Below, one piece after another: positions 18,225 to 27,711 of a stretch of DNA of 64,000 bases. A program made the translations under genes and the position numbers. Within the stretch, counting starts at the first letter, position 1; each line of letters starts with the position of its first letter. Source of the stretch: a bacterium. Lineage in GTDB: Bacteria > Armatimonadota > UBA5829. The stretch is taken from NCBI GenBank assembly GCA_021371935.1, contig JAJFVF010000012.1, positions 241,909-305,908 on the forward strand, written 5' to 3'. The notes below the pieces were generated by a model that searched no databases, had not been told where the DNA came from, and saw only the letters and a program-made list of their open reading frames with translations.

Positions 18225-20363
18225 TTATTTAGATTCCGGAAATGTGACTCTCCATATTCTCGCGTCTCCCAGCGCCATCTCAAATGAGAACTGTTTTGCC
18301 GGGCCATATTTTTCTGAAGTGAGCACATCTTGCAGGCTGCATTCGAAAGGCATACTCAGCTTTTTGACTCCATTGCTCGACGCAGCAAGAGCGACAAAAC
18401 CGTTGCCTGCCATGACTACATCGCTCTGATCACTGTAAACGTGCACACCGGCCATCACAGCGAATTGCCTGAGCAGATATGATGGGAGCGCAGTGACGCC
18501 GCAGTATACGTTTGTATAGCCGCCCATGTCTTTAGATGCGACCGCCACATCCGCGCTTTCCGCATATTTTGCTATCGTTTTTGCACTCGGATCAATGACT
18601 GCGTATGATCCGGAGATAAACCCATCGCATGCAGTAAACTTGCCTGAGTTGTAAGATATAGCGCCACTGCACTTCTGCAGTTTTTTTAGCTTGATGCCGA
18701 CGACATCCTGCACTCGGTCGGGCAACATTTTGTCGTTATCTATCACACCAGGGCAGTACATCCATAGATTTACACAACCCTTAGTACTCGTATACTTCTT
18801 GATGGCCTTTAGCTGGGAATCGTCCAGACGGAATGTGTCCAGGAATATATACATCTTTGCTGGAGGGACTTTCCCGGCGGTGAGATCGTCGAGCAGATAT
18901 AATCCTACAGGGGCACCAATACGGTAGAACTGCTGTCTGAAAGCTGCCAGAAGCGTCCGGTTAACCGGAGGAACTGGATCAGCATAGTATTGACTGCGCT
19001 GATCGATGATTATTGCTATCTCAGGGCTATATCGCTTGAAACTGGGAATGGCTGCCTGATAGGTTGCCGAAAGTTTACCGAGAGTCTGCCATATCTCGTC
19101 ACCCTGGAACCTGCCGTTACCATACAGGTCCATCCACCACAATGCGCAACCATGGGTGAGGACATGTGCAAAATTTCTCGTCAGGACGCCGTATGTTTCC
19201 TGGGCAGTCTTCAGCCGAGGAAGGTTGTCCTGCACTTCCGGGGCGAGGTAAGTCCGAGTGTCGTCTTCGACCAGCCACAGCTTTCCGGCGAGCTGAATGG
19301 AATCGATCGCACTCATAAAATACCCGCCGCCGCCTGCGTCCCTGTCAAAATAGCTGACCGGGGAGCTAATTATATCCACATATGGGGAGCGAAGCAGTCT
19401 GTCAAGGCCCAAATGTCCGCTGGATGCCAGGCCATGCGGTACTGCAGCAAGCTCGTAATGATAGCCATAGAAAAGAGCGGTGATTTTATTCGGAGCAGCT
19501 TCTTTTGCAGCCTGGCACATATATAAAGCCACATCCGCATATGTGTCGTTTTCAAAGGCAGCGTAGTCGATAACGCAGCGTTCGGTCTCAGGATTTCTGA
19601 ACGCACCTGAGAGCAAATGAGTCCTTTCGTCAAACGTCGCCACCGAGGCCGTGCCCAGTGTGACTGTCGGGTTGTTCCATGCTTTTTGCAGTGCCTGGTC
19701 TGTGCCGTATTTCTGTTTCAGATAGGCTCTGAATCCGGCCACAGCAGGTTTTTCAAAACCACCGAGCTTGCCGGTCCAAAGACCGTATGAGAACCACTCA
19801 CCGGTGTTCATTCCAACGGGATGATAGCCAATAATATGGTCCCCATACTTGCTTTCCAGATGTTCGACCATCAGCTTAACGGTTTTTGCGGCATCGACTT
19901 TCCACTTTTCCGAAAAGATGCTAGGCATATTCTGCTCACCGTTGTTATAGAGCATCGCTTCTTCAGGGTTTTCATCACACCACCACTGTGGAGGTCGCGA
20001 TACACCCAGCCGTAAGAGCAAATAGGCATTTGGACTGTGCTTGATAGTCTCTTCGACTTTCTTGTCGGTTTCGCTGAAGTCTATCTTGTCATCACGCTGT
20101 ATCCAGTACCTCGGCACGGGGAACGATACGATGACAACACCATTTTTAGCGGCAGATTCGATCTCGGAATACTGGAGGTCCCTGAGGTTGTCGGATGTAT
20201 CATAATTGACATAAAACATGGCTGGGGCGGTCGGCTTGCCGTTGATATACAGCTTCGGACCCGCACTTGTCTGCTTTACTTGGGCAGTCAGACCGGCCAC
20301 AGCCGAACTCACAATAACGAGAGATAACACGACCGCGAAGAATATACTGCCGACAAACTTCAT
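18225..20363 (-). CDS. Secreted GH42-like glycoside hydrolase
   Basis: A 712-aa exported protein (signal peptide to about SSAVAG). The layout fits the GH42/GH-A clan: an N-terminal TIM barrel (PAMFYVNYDTSD, VGMNTGEWFSYGLW where an acid/base Glu could lie, LWLVEDDTRTY with a nucleophile candidate), then a Rossmann-like trimerisation-type domain (SPEIAIIIDQRSQYY, GAPVGLYLLDDL, MYIFLDTFRLDDSQ) and a C-terminal beta domain. It should cleave beta-galactosides or related glycans outside the cytoplasm. Its ATG overlaps the stop of the upstream QueG-like gene (ATGA), with AGGAGGG six bases upstream. It is the last gene of the guaB operon. Confidence 0.75.
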   Translation of the reverse strand: MKFVGSIFFAVVLSLVIVSSAVAGLTAQVKQTSAGPKLYINGKPTAPAMFYVNYDTSDNLRDLQYSEIESAAKNGVVIVSFPVPRYWIQRDDKIDFSETDKKVEETIKHSPNAYLLLRLGVSRPPQWWCDENPEEAMLYNNGEQNMPSIFSEKWKVDAAKTVKLMVEHLESKYGDHIIGYHPVGMNTGEWFSYGLWTGKLGGFEKPAVAGFRAYLKQKYGTDQALQKAWNNPTVTLGTASVATFDERTHLLSGAFRNPETERCVIDYAAFENDTYADVALYMCQAAKEAAPNKITALFYGYHYELAAVPHGLASSGHLGLDRLLRSPYVDIISSPVSYFDRDAGGGGYFMSAIDSIQLAGKLWLVEDDTRTYLAPEVQDNLPRLKTAQETYGVLTRNFAHVLTHGCALWWMDLYGNGRFQGDEIWQTLGKLSATYQAAIPSFKRYSPEIAIIIDQRSQYYADPVPPVNRTLLAAFRQQFYRIGAPVGLYLLDDLTAGKVPPAKMYIFLDTFRLDDSQLKAIKKYTSTKGCVNLWMYCPGVIDNDKMLPDRVQDVVGIKLKKLQKCSGAISYNSGKFTACDGFISGSYAVIDPSAKTIAKYAESADVAVASKDMGGYTNVYCGVTALPSYLLRQFAVMAGVHVYSDQSDVVMAGNGFVALAASSNGVKKLSMPFECSLQDVLTSEKYGPAKQFSFEMALGDARIWRVTFPESK

Positions 20364-21091
20364 CTGACCCTCCTGTGTATGGAGCTCCACTTGCTGCGTG
20401 AAAGGTATTTTTTAGTCCAGGGACATGCGTTTATGCACATTCCACATATAGAGTGAGTTATGCCTTGTGCATCAGACAACGACTTTGCTGCTTTATAACA
20501 GGCGAACGCATCATAGATGTCGCTGCGGGCTGCGCCTGCGCTCCAGTTCTTTCCGGTAAGGGCTCGACCGGGACATACGTCCACGCATGCCCTGCATGAG
20601 CCACAGCGGGATTCATCGATTGGGTTTCCTGCAGGTAGATCAGCATCTGTCAGAACAGTTTTAAGCCTTACGGCAGAACCGAATTCCTTAGTTACAAGCA
20701 GTGCGCATTTACCGATCCAGCCTATACCTGCACGGGTTGCTACGGTTTTATTTGGAAGTGCAGCGCTTAGTGTCGATTTATCAAAGCGAGCATTTTCTGA
20801 GGTTATAACAATGGATTTGCTGTCATATGAGCGTAATATTTGCGCACACAAACTGCCGAGCTTGTCCAAGAATGCATTTGTTTTATCGTATTCGGCTCCA
20901 TACTCTCTGGTGGGACCATTTTGTATGCGGGTGACTATACCCGGATCAAGCGCAACCCCGATGCATATACCTACGGGCAGACTGTACCGAGCGTCGGGCT
21001 CCAGAACACTGATATCGGCAAAGCCAACAACGCTTGCTCCTGCGCTTGTCAACTTCTCTCTGATCAGATCAGCCAATACTGTGTTTGACAA
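20360..21091 (-). CDS. Short QueG-like 4Fe-4S double-cluster protein
   Basis: At 243 aa this is much shorter than epoxyqueuosine reductase QueG (about 380). It keeps ATRAGIGWIGKCALLVTKEFGS and two ferredoxin-type clusters: CGSCRACVDVCPGRAL and, after a later Cys (ACYKAAK), CGMCINACPW. The C-terminal HEAT region of QueG is missing and the N-terminal part is reduced, so the epoxyqueuosine role is doubtful; a related reductase is possible. It starts at a TTG at 21091 with GAGGG seven bases upstream, 3 bases after GH130, and its stop overlaps the GH42-like start, so translation is tightly coupled to both. Confidence 0.75.
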   Translation of the reverse strand: MSNTVLADLIREKLTSAGASVVGFADISVLEPDARYSLPVGICIGVALDPGIVTRIQNGPTREYGAEYDKTNAFLDKLGSLCAQILRSYDSKSIVITSENARFDKSTLSAALPNKTVATRAGIGWIGKCALLVTKEFGSAVRLKTVLTDADLPAGNPIDESRCGSCRACVDVCPGRALTGKNWSAGAARSDIYDAFACYKAAKSLSDAQGITHSICGMCINACPWTKKYLSRSKWSSIHRRVR

Positions 21092-21093
21092 TT

Positions 21094-22080
21094 CTAGACC
21101 CTCGAGTCTTCCTTAATGAACTCTATAAGCTCATCTACATTGCAGAATGCCAGTCCGGTCACTGTATCAGCCGCGCCGTAGTAGACTGCAATGCGGCCTG
21201 TAGCGGGATCGGTCAGAGCAGCGCATGGAAAGACTACATTGGGCACGTCGCCCACACATTCATATAGCTCTCTGGGAGCCATAATAAACCGTGCCCCTTT
21301 ATAGATGACTTTCCAGGGTTCATCCAGATCAAGCAGTGCAGCGCCCGCCTGATAGACCATACCATTACAAGACGTGAGCACACCATGGAATATGAGCAGC
21401 CAGCCTTCGTTAGTCTCGATGGGTATCGGTCCTGCGCCTATCTTTGTGCTCTGCCACTGCACATTCGGACGCATTACATGACGGTGCCGACCCCAATAGG
21501 TCATATCAGGGGTTTCGGAGTAAAATATGTCCCCGAATGGAGTATGCCCGGTATCACTCGGGCGGCTGAGGATCGCGAAATTGCCATTGATCTTGCGCGG
21601 GAATAGCACTCCGTTGCGGTTATATGGAATAAACGCATTTTCAAGCTGAGTAAATGTCTTGAAGTCATGCGTATAGGCAACACCTATAGTGGGACCATGA
21701 TACTGGTTGCACCAGGTCACATAGAACCTGTCATCTATCCAGACGACCCGCGGGTCATAGCCGCCGTGCCACTGGGCAATCTCGGGATCATCACATTGGA
21801 AGTGAATCCTTTCCGGCTCCAGGTCCCAGTTTATGCCATCCGCGCTCCAGCCGACATGCAGTTGGCTTTCACGATGGGTGTCGTCACATCTGAACACACC
21901 GACGAACTTGCCGCTAAAAGGCACCACCGCGCTGTTGAAGATACTGTTTGATCCGGGAATTGCGTCTCGCCGGATCACTGGGTTATTGCTGTATCGCCAG
22001 ACAACATCCCTGCATCCCTTCGGCTTATCCTGCCAGGGAATATTCGGCAGTGGCGTGCCGATAATGGTCGAATTACTCAT
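21094..22080 (-). CDS. GH130-family glycoside phosphorylase
   Basis: This 328-aa five-bladed propeller resembles mannooligosaccharide/mannosyl-glucose phosphorylases of GH130: [36 protein letters not shown], the [19 protein letters not shown] blade with the putative proton-donor Asp, and WLLIFHGV. These cytoplasmic enzymes release mannose-1-phosphate or similar from beta-linked glycans. The ATG at 22080 has AGAGGT about ten bases upstream, 18 bases after guaB. With the GH42-like gene it suggests glycan use in this operon. Confidence 0.85.
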   Translation of the reverse strand: MSNSTIIGTPLPNIPWQDKPKGCRDVVWRYSNNPVIRRDAIPGSNSIFNSAVVPFSGKFVGVFRCDDTHRESQLHVGWSADGINWDLEPERIHFQCDDPEIAQWHGGYDPRVVWIDDRFYVTWCNQYHGPTIGVAYTHDFKTFTQLENAFIPYNRNGVLFPRKINGNFAILSRPSDTGHTPFGDIFYSETPDMTYWGRHRHVMRPNVQWQSTKIGAGPIPIETNEGWLLIFHGVLTSCNGMVYQAGAALLDLDEPWKVIYKGARFIMAPRELYECVGDVPNVVFPCAALTDPATGRIAVYYGAADTVTGLAFCNVDELIEFIKEDSRV

Positions 22081-22098
22081 CTACTAAACTACCTCTGA

Positions 22099-23652
22099 CT
22101 AAAAACTGTCTACTCTGATCCGACCGAATTTCGGCGGGTTGTATGAATGCAGACTATGCACTGTCCCCTCTGCCTGAGCTGCTGCGGTCCTATGCTCGAA
22201 TCTCAGCTTGCCCGAATACAGCGCCTCGCGCATCGATTCAACACTGCAATGTCCCATATCCTGGAAGCTCTGCTGAAGGCCTTTCATAAGATACGGCACA
22301 TAGTCGACCAGTGAACCTCGGTCAAGCACTGTTCCGCTTACTCCCTGTGGGACGAGGACTTTATTGTTGTCTTCGCTCAAATACCTCTTGCCGCCACCTG
22401 CGCCCATTGCCTCAACGCTGGCCATGCCTCTATAGCGTTTCACACGCATGCCGTTTTCATAGAAATAGTCGCCTGGAGCTTCGGCTGTTCCGGCCAATAG
22501 ATATCCTGCCATAACTGCTCCAGCGCCAACCGAAAGAGCCTTGGCAATATGGCCGATCCCCTGAATTCCTCCATCCGCGATGACTGCAACCCCATGCTCT
22601 TTGGCGAACCTGGCGGTGTGATATACAGCCGAGGCCTGCGGTCTGCCCACGGCCATCATAGTCTGAGTTATGCAGATCGATCCGGGACCCATCCCGACGC
22701 GCAGTCCGTCCGCTCCGGCCTCAATCAAAGCGCATGCCTGTTCCATAGTGACGACATTGCCTGCGATAATGTCTATCTGTGGGAAGTGGTCTTTGATAAA
22801 CTTGAGCATGTCTATCTGGAAGACCGAGAAGCCCTGCGCAGAATCGATCAGCAGAATATCGACACCAGCTTCGGCGAGTGCCTCCACTCTTTCCCGGTCT
22901 TCCGGTCGTGTCGACACAGCCGCTCCGACCAGAAGCTGCTTGCCGACGTTCTTGGAAGCAAACGGATAGTCTTTGTTTTTCAGCAGGTCTGTGCGCGAAA
23001 GCAGCGCCACCAACCGGTATTGATCGTCTACAACAGGCAGCTTGCCTTTTTTGCTCTGTTTCAAGATCTGGTTGGCCTCGTGTAGAGTGACGCCTTCTCT
23101 GGCTGTCACCAGTTCGGTGGTCATGACCTCAGACAGAGGCTTGGAGCGGTCTTTTTCAAAGTCGATGTCGCGATTGGTGACGATTCCCACGAGCTTCGAG
23201 TTGAGAGTGCCGTCCTGGGTAATCGGGATTCCCGAAAAGCCATGCTCTGCCTTGATTGTGTCTACATCCTTGACACTGTTGCGCGGACTGAGGACCACCG
23301 GGTCAATAATAAAACCGTTTTCAAACCGCTTGACCTTGCGCACATGCTCGACCTGAGCGTCAATGGTATTGTTATAATGTATAATCCCGATGCCGCCGAG
23401 CAGAGCCAGGTAAGCAGCCATCTTCCATTCGGTGACAGTGTCCATCGGGGAGCTAACCAGCGGCCTCTTTATCTTGATATTGCGGGTTACATTTGTCTCC
23501 AGGTCAACCTCACTTGCCTGAAAGTCGATATAGCCCGGAAGAACGATGAAATCATCATAGGTCAGACCCTTGCCCGAGCCAAATAGTTCACTTGCCGAGC
23601 GGCCATCCTGCTCAGCCATTTCAGCGCCCATTGTTTTCTTGTCTGCCGCCAT
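22099..23652 (-). CDS. guaB: Inosine-5'-monophosphate dehydrogenase, eukaryote-type
   Basis: A 517-aa IMPDH that oxidises IMP to XMP with NAD in GMP synthesis. It has the barrel, two CBS domains (about 115-235), the catalytic Cys327 in [11 protein letters not shown], and the mobile flap with Arg423-Tyr424. The sequence follows the animal/fungal type: [43 protein letters not shown], and flap VPQGVSG with DRGS, including Gln436 where typical bacterial enzymes have Glu. The start ATG has AGAGGTGA upstream and a TATAAT lies before it. It leads an operon with GH130, QueG-like and GH42-like genes. Confidence 0.95.
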   Translation of the reverse strand: MAADKKTMGAEMAEQDGRSASELFGSGKGLTYDDFIVLPGYIDFQASEVDLETNVTRNIKIKRPLVSSPMDTVTEWKMAAYLALLGGIGIIHYNNTIDAQVEHVRKVKRFENGFIIDPVVLSPRNSVKDVDTIKAEHGFSGIPITQDGTLNSKLVGIVTNRDIDFEKDRSKPLSEVMTTELVTAREGVTLHEANQILKQSKKGKLPVVDDQYRLVALLSRTDLLKNKDYPFASKNVGKQLLVGAAVSTRPEDRERVEALAEAGVDILLIDSAQGFSVFQIDMLKFIKDHFPQIDIIAGNVVTMEQACALIEAGADGLRVGMGPGSICITQTMMAVGRPQASAVYHTARFAKEHGVAVIADGGIQGIGHIAKALSVGAGAVMAGYLLAGTAEAPGDYFYENGMRVKRYRGMASVEAMGAGGGKRYLSEDNNKVLVPQGVSGTVLDRGSLVDYVPYLMKGLQQSFQDMGHCSVESMREALYSGKLRFEHRTAAAQAEGTVHSLHSYNPPKFGRIRVDSF

Positions 23653-23753
23653 TTGTCACCTCTGCTCATATTTTACCTATTGACGCGTATTATACCGCAA
23701 AATGTTCCCTCAGAGAAGGGAAAAATTGTGTGCTGCCGGTTACAGACTATGAG

Positions 23754-23782
23754 TTGCACGCCGCTGAGTATCCTGCTATTCT
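23754..23782 (+). promoter_or_regulatory. Promoter giving a probably leaderless mRNA for the ttcA-like gene
   Basis: TTGCAC at 23754-23759, a 17-base spacer, TATTCT at 23777-23782. The ATG is only 6 bases downstream and no Shine-Dalgarno site exists, so transcription should begin at or next to the start codon. Confidence 0.6.
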
Positions 23783-23788
23783 ACTCAT

Positions 23789-24514
23789 ATGGGCAAGAAA
23801 TGGCGAAATGAGGCCGTCCGCCATGCTTTTTTCCTGAGCAAGAGCGTGGACAAGGCTGTGCGAGAACACAATATGATCGAAGATGGCGACCGCGTCCTGG
23901 TCGGCGTCTCTGGCGGCAAAGACTCTATGTCACTATTACGCCTTCTCATATATCGGCAGAAATATTCGCCGGCCAAATATGACCTGGTAGCAGCTCATAT
24001 TCGTGGAGATGCGCGCGGAAGCGATATAGATGTGCCCCGCTCATTCATAGACTGGCTGGAAGCAGAGGGTGCGCCATATCACATCGAAGATATTATTCTA
24101 CCAAATGACGAACCACTGCCAATGAACTGCGAGAGGTGCGGCCGCAATCGCCGCCGGACCTTATTTGAGATGGCCGAAAAGTATGACTGCAACAAAGTCG
24201 CGCTCGGCCATAACCTGGAAGATTTTGCTCATACCGCGCTTATGAATCTCTTCCTGCACGGTCGCCTTGAAACTATGGCAATGCGACGAGACTATTTTGG
24301 CGGCAGGTTTGCCGTAATCAGACCCCTGGCCTATATAAAGGAACAGGACATCATCCGCTTCGCCAAAGTCTGCGAGTTTCCAGTTGTGCAGACAAATTGC
24401 CCGATGGCCTCCGTATCGCGCCGTGCTGCCGCAAAAGAACTAATGCTCGAAGTAGGTAAAGAATTCAGGTCCGCCTGCTCGAACATATTACGTGCGGCCG
24501 ACCAAGAAAGCTAA
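23789..24514 (+). CDS. TtcA/TtuA-family tRNA-thiolation PP-loop ATPase
   Basis: This 241-aa protein has the PP-loop SGGKDS (41-46), a CxxC pair (Cys114, Cys117 in NCERCGRN) and a third cysteine (Cys204 in QTNCP), the set that holds an Fe-S cluster in TtcA-type tRNA sulfurtransferases. VALGHNLEDFAHTALMNL is the family signature. It would thiolate a tRNA base (2-thiocytidine in TtcA). It is somewhat shorter than E. coli TtcA. The mRNA appears leaderless (see promoter). Confidence 0.85.
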   Translation: MGKKWRNEAVRHAFFLSKSVDKAVREHNMIEDGDRVLVGVSGGKDSMSLLRLLIYRQKYSPAKYDLVAAHIRGDARGSDIDVPRSFIDWLEAEGAPYHIEDIILPNDEPLPMNCERCGRNRRRTLFEMAEKYDCNKVALGHNLEDFAHTALMNLFLHGRLETMAMRRDYFGGRFAVIRPLAYIKEQDIIRFAKVCEFPVVQTNCPMASVSRRAAAKELMLEVGKEFRSACSNILRAADQES

Positions 24515-24698
24515 GCAATTTACGCTATGCAAGTTGCATTTCCCACTCTGGACAGCGTATATTCACGACACACATCTCCGATATAAGCTAAAGGTCGAAT
24601 TTTTAGTTGGCTTCCACCATACCTGGTATTTCTTACAGGCGTATTAATCCCCTGAAACGGAATAATATACATGCCCACAACTATATTTGAGGTGAGCC

Positions 24699-25157
24699 AT
24701 GGTTGCAAAAAGGCACCAAAGAGGCGTTGGCCTCATAGACTTAATTATAACTTTATTTCTTCTTGCCACTGCTGGAGCGATTTTTTCGGCTGCGTTTCCT
24801 ACAGCAATCTCGGCTTCACGACAGGCTAAAGAATATAAGCTGGCCACGGCAATAGCTCAGCGTAAGATGGAGCAGCTGCGCTCTATGGGATATGCATCGC
24901 TGACACAGCCGCTCCTTGCTATCAACAGTGTAATAGATTCCAACAGCAGTGAATCACCAAATACGTTTACATTCACATCGGTTGATAATATTGCTTCGCA
25001 GATCACATCTGGGACAGGCATCTTGGAGATTACCAAGGTGCCTTCCGGCGTGAAAAAGGTGCGGATTACCATAACCTGGATGAACAATTCAAATAGACAA
25101 TGCAGTATTCAGTTGACTTCTCTAATTGCCGACAAGAGAGCCAGGGCGGTGAGCTGA
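24699..25157 (+). CDS. Minor pilin/pseudopilin (PilV/GspI-like)
   Basis: A 152-aa protein with a prepilin leader: basic start MVAKRHQRG, then VGLIDLIITLFLLATAGAIF, with Asp in place of the usual Glu5. A helix (SASRQAKEYKLATAIAQRKMEQLRSMG) and a small beta domain follow. It overlaps the next gene at the stop/start (TGATG) and belongs to a three-gene minor-pilin operon. Confidence 0.8.
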   Translation: MVAKRHQRGVGLIDLIITLFLLATAGAIFSAAFPTAISASRQAKEYKLATAIAQRKMEQLRSMGYASLTQPLLAINSVIDSNSSESPNTFTFTSVDNIASQITSGTGILEITKVPSGVKKVRITITWMNNSNRQCSIQLTSLIADKRARAVS

Positions 25158-25669
25158 TGAATACCCGTCACTTTCATAACAACAAAGGCATGACTCTTCT
25201 GGAGGTCATGATTACAATTGGCCTACTTTCGATGGTAGGTGCAGGGCTTACTGCAACGTTGATAGGCTCGGTTCGGGGGTGGAGATCGGGAGTCAGTAAG
25301 GATAACGCCGTAAGCGACGTAACTATAGCAATGCAAAAACTGAGCATGGAGATTCGAGACGGCCGCTCAGCCGGTGTATCAAACAATGTGCTAACGGTTA
25401 CTTTTCCAAATACCATTACTGAGGGTAGCGAGAGTATCTACGATTTGAGCACGGCGGGTTCCGTTACGAGAAGCTATTACATGTCAGACGGCAATCTGGT
25501 AAGGAATGTAGGAGGAAGCGTAAGTATATTGGGACGTGGTGTGGTTGCCGACTTCGGCACTACTACAGGCGGCGCTGTCTCCGTTACGCTTTCAAGCCAG
25601 AACTCGGACGAAACAGGCACACCTCTATCTGTCAGGGGAAAGATAAGCCTGCGCAACTATCGCGACTAA
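25157..25669 (+). CDS. Minor pilin/pseudopilin (PilW/GspJ-like)
   Basis: A 170-aa prepilin with leader MNTRHFHNNKG, mature start MTLLEVMITIGLLSMVGAGL with Glu5, then a beta domain. The ATG at 25157 shares its A with the TGA of the upstream gene, with GGCGGTGAGC as ribosome site inside it. It probably packs with its neighbours into the tip of a type IV pilus or type II secretion pseudopilus. Confidence 0.85.
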   Translation: MNTRHFHNNKGMTLLEVMITIGLLSMVGAGLTATLIGSVRGWRSGVSKDNAVSDVTIAMQKLSMEIRDGRSAGVSNNVLTVTFPNTITEGSESIYDLSTAGSVTRSYYMSDGNLVRNVGGSVSILGRGVVADFGTTTGGAVSVTLSSQNSDETGTPLSVRGKISLRNYRD

Positions 25670-25726
25670 GCAATTTACGGTCAGAAAGAGTCACATTTCC
25701 TGCGGAAATCTGACTTAGTAAATTGC
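25670..25726. repeat. 57-bp nested inverted repeat between pilin genes
   Basis: GCAATTTAC (25670-25678) pairs with GTAAATTGC (25718-25726), GTCAGA (25680-25685) with TCTGAC (25709-25714), and TTTCC (25696-25700) with GGAAA (25704-25708). It begins one base after the stop codon of the PilW-like gene. There is no T-run, so it is not a standard terminator; it may stabilise or process the mRNA. The string TAAGCAATTTACG also follows the stop of the ttcA-like gene at 24513. Confidence 0.65.
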
Positions 25727-25810
25727 ACGATTGTATGTGGTTTTAGTGATGTGAAAAACTATAGTGGTATGCAAGCGACCAACCGTGATTTACTTAGGAA
25801 GACAGGGACG

Positions 25811-27466
25811 ATGATGATGCATACAAAAATCAGGCCACACAAGGGCAGCGGAATGATAATTGGTCTTTTTACCATAAGTATTGTTTTCGCCTTGGCAGTG
25901 TCGTTTATGTCGATCACATCGTCATCTCTGCTCAGCGCAAAGAGGGATGTTATAAGAACTCGTGCTCTTTCATGTGCCGAGGCCGGAATTGATCGAGCAA
26001 TCGACTTCCTGATGGAAGGCGGGCCCAACGGAGAAGAGAGAGGCGAATGGCGAGACCAACACACAGAAACGCTGGAAGATGGCGGCAGCTATAAGGTATA
26101 CGCATATGATGGCAGCGGAATAACCGAGGGAAAGATAGTTATTATTTCACAAGGAACAGCGACCCAAGCCGGAGCCTCAGTCACAAAAAAGATAAAAGTA
26201 GTGGTCAGTTTCAACCGCGAAAATGTCAACGTTTGGAACAATGCCATATTCGGTGGTGTTGGGCAGTCCGGCAAGAGCATCAATGGCAACGTCGCCATAC
26301 ATGGTTCCGTGCATCTGCTAGGAGACGGTGAGGACTTCACTGATGTCGACGGTGATGGTCATTGGGACAGCGGTGAGACCTACACCGATTCCAATCACAA
26401 TGGTCAATACGATCTAGGTGAACCTTACACCGATACTGATGGAGATGGGCATCGAGATGGACTCGAGCCTTTTTATGATGATAATGGAAATGGTATCAGG
26501 GACCCGGCTCTGACTGTTACAGACATGGCGAGCGAGATTTCAGGTAATGCAAATATCGGCAACAACTATTCTTCCATGCCGACAACTCTCAAAAGCCTGG
26601 TTCCGACGTTGGAACAAGAAGCATATGGCGGAGAGATGGTCGATACTCTCGAAGCAAAACTCAGGGTCAAGCATGGCACTGTCAATATATCTGGATCGGC
26701 TACCGTCGGTGAGCCGAATGCAACCGGAGATACAAATAAAGAAACTGTTGATGGTGTATACGTAAGCGATGGTTTTGGCGGCAATGCAGGTTCTGCGAAC
26801 GTGTATTCTGATAATGGCTACGCTCACGGATACGACCTCGGCGACGGAGTTGTGAGCCTGCCGATTATAGACCGCGGCTCGTATACCAGCGATAGCACAA
26901 CATACTCAACCTACCTTGCATATCTGTACGCCAATGCCACAGTATATTCAGGCGACCTAAACATAACCAAGGGGACAGTCAAGTCTATTACTGGCACAAA
27001 CGGTTCTCTTTCAATTGATTCAGCCGGCAACATGACAATCAGCGGGATTGTGTATGTGACCGGGGATATTACTTTCGGACCGAGCAAGTCAACCATTGTC
27101 TATTCCGGCAGCGGTCTACTGGTCAGTCCGGGCAGCTCGTACATTCACTGTAATCTGCTGCCAAAGACCAATTTTCCAAAGAGCGATGTGCTTGGGCTGT
27201 GCTGCGGAGACAAAGTTGAACTGGCAACCGGCAGTGGTGATGCACAGCTTACCATGGCAATAGCCATGTATGCACAGCATCAGATCATATCGAGCAAGCA
27301 GAACGAGATTGCCGGGACTATGGTCACCAGCTTCTTCTCGATGAGTAACGTGCCAAGATTGTATCAAGTGCCTGAATTGGCAAATTATCTCCCGGCGGGG
27401 GTACCGGGAAAGGACCCTATCTGGATTGCCAGTATTTCAATAGAAAGCTGGCAAGAAATCAAATAA
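25811..27466 (+). CDS. PilX/PilY-region exported protein with EF-hand-like calcium loops
   Basis: A 551-aa protein with a PilX-type N-terminus: GSGMIIGLFTISIVFALAVSFMSITSSSLLSAKRD and a helix rich in Ala/Arg. At about 177-231 stand four EF-hand/thrombospondin-type loops (DVDGDGHWDSGE, DSNHNGQYDLGE, DTDGDGHRDGLE, DDNGNGIRD) that should bind calcium. A long Ser/Thr/Gly-rich beta region follows. The ATG at 25811 has AGGGACG directly before it; a GTG at 25751 is less likely because the N-terminus would be atypical. It ends the minor-pilin operon. Confidence 0.7.
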   Translation: MMMHTKIRPHKGSGMIIGLFTISIVFALAVSFMSITSSSLLSAKRDVIRTRALSCAEAGIDRAIDFLMEGGPNGEERGEWRDQHTETLEDGGSYKVYAYDGSGITEGKIVIISQGTATQAGASVTKKIKVVVSFNRENVNVWNNAIFGGVGQSGKSINGNVAIHGSVHLLGDGEDFTDVDGDGHWDSGETYTDSNHNGQYDLGEPYTDTDGDGHRDGLEPFYDDNGNGIRDPALTVTDMASEISGNANIGNNYSSMPTTLKSLVPTLEQEAYGGEMVDTLEAKLRVKHGTVNISGSATVGEPNATGDTNKETVDGVYVSDGFGGNAGSANVYSDNGYAHGYDLGDGVVSLPIIDRGSYTSDSTTYSTYLAYLYANATVYSGDLNITKGTVKSITGTNGSLSIDSAGNMTISGIVYVTGDITFGPSKSTIVYSGSGLLVSPGSSYIHCNLLPKTNFPKSDVLGLCCGDKVELATGSGDAQLTMAIAMYAQHQIISSKQNEIAGTMVTSFFSMSNVPRLYQVPELANYLPAGVPGKDPIWIASISIESWQEIK

Positions 27467-27711
27467 CCGTGAGATGCTGAGTGCGGAACGTGGGTGAAGA
27501 GTTCCGCGTTATCTGGCCACCGAACCTGGTTTCCCCTCTCGATTGGGAGGGGTGCAAGGGGAGGTGATGCTGCCGCATGGACGCACTACAGCACTCTCCC
27601 CTTGAGTCCGGCGCAATTGCGTGCCGGACTTAACTGTCCCTCGGCCGGGACCCCAGCCCCCCCGGTCGAGGGCATTACATTTAGTATTTTGGATTTTATA
27701 TTTAGTATTTT
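27467..27711. other. Noncoding island of five consecutive hairpins
   Basis: Five stems follow each other: GCGGAAC/GTTCCGC (27483-27507), CCCCTC/GAGGGG (27533-27552), AAGGGGA...TGCTG/CAGCA...TCCCCTT (27556-27603), AGTCCGGC/GCCGGACT (27605-27630) and CCCTCG-CCGG/CCGG-CGAGGG (27638-27672). An A/T-rich tail follows. No convincing ORF is present. It could be a structured RNA, a repeat element, or terminators between the convergent pilin and nitroreductase genes. Confidence 0.55.
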
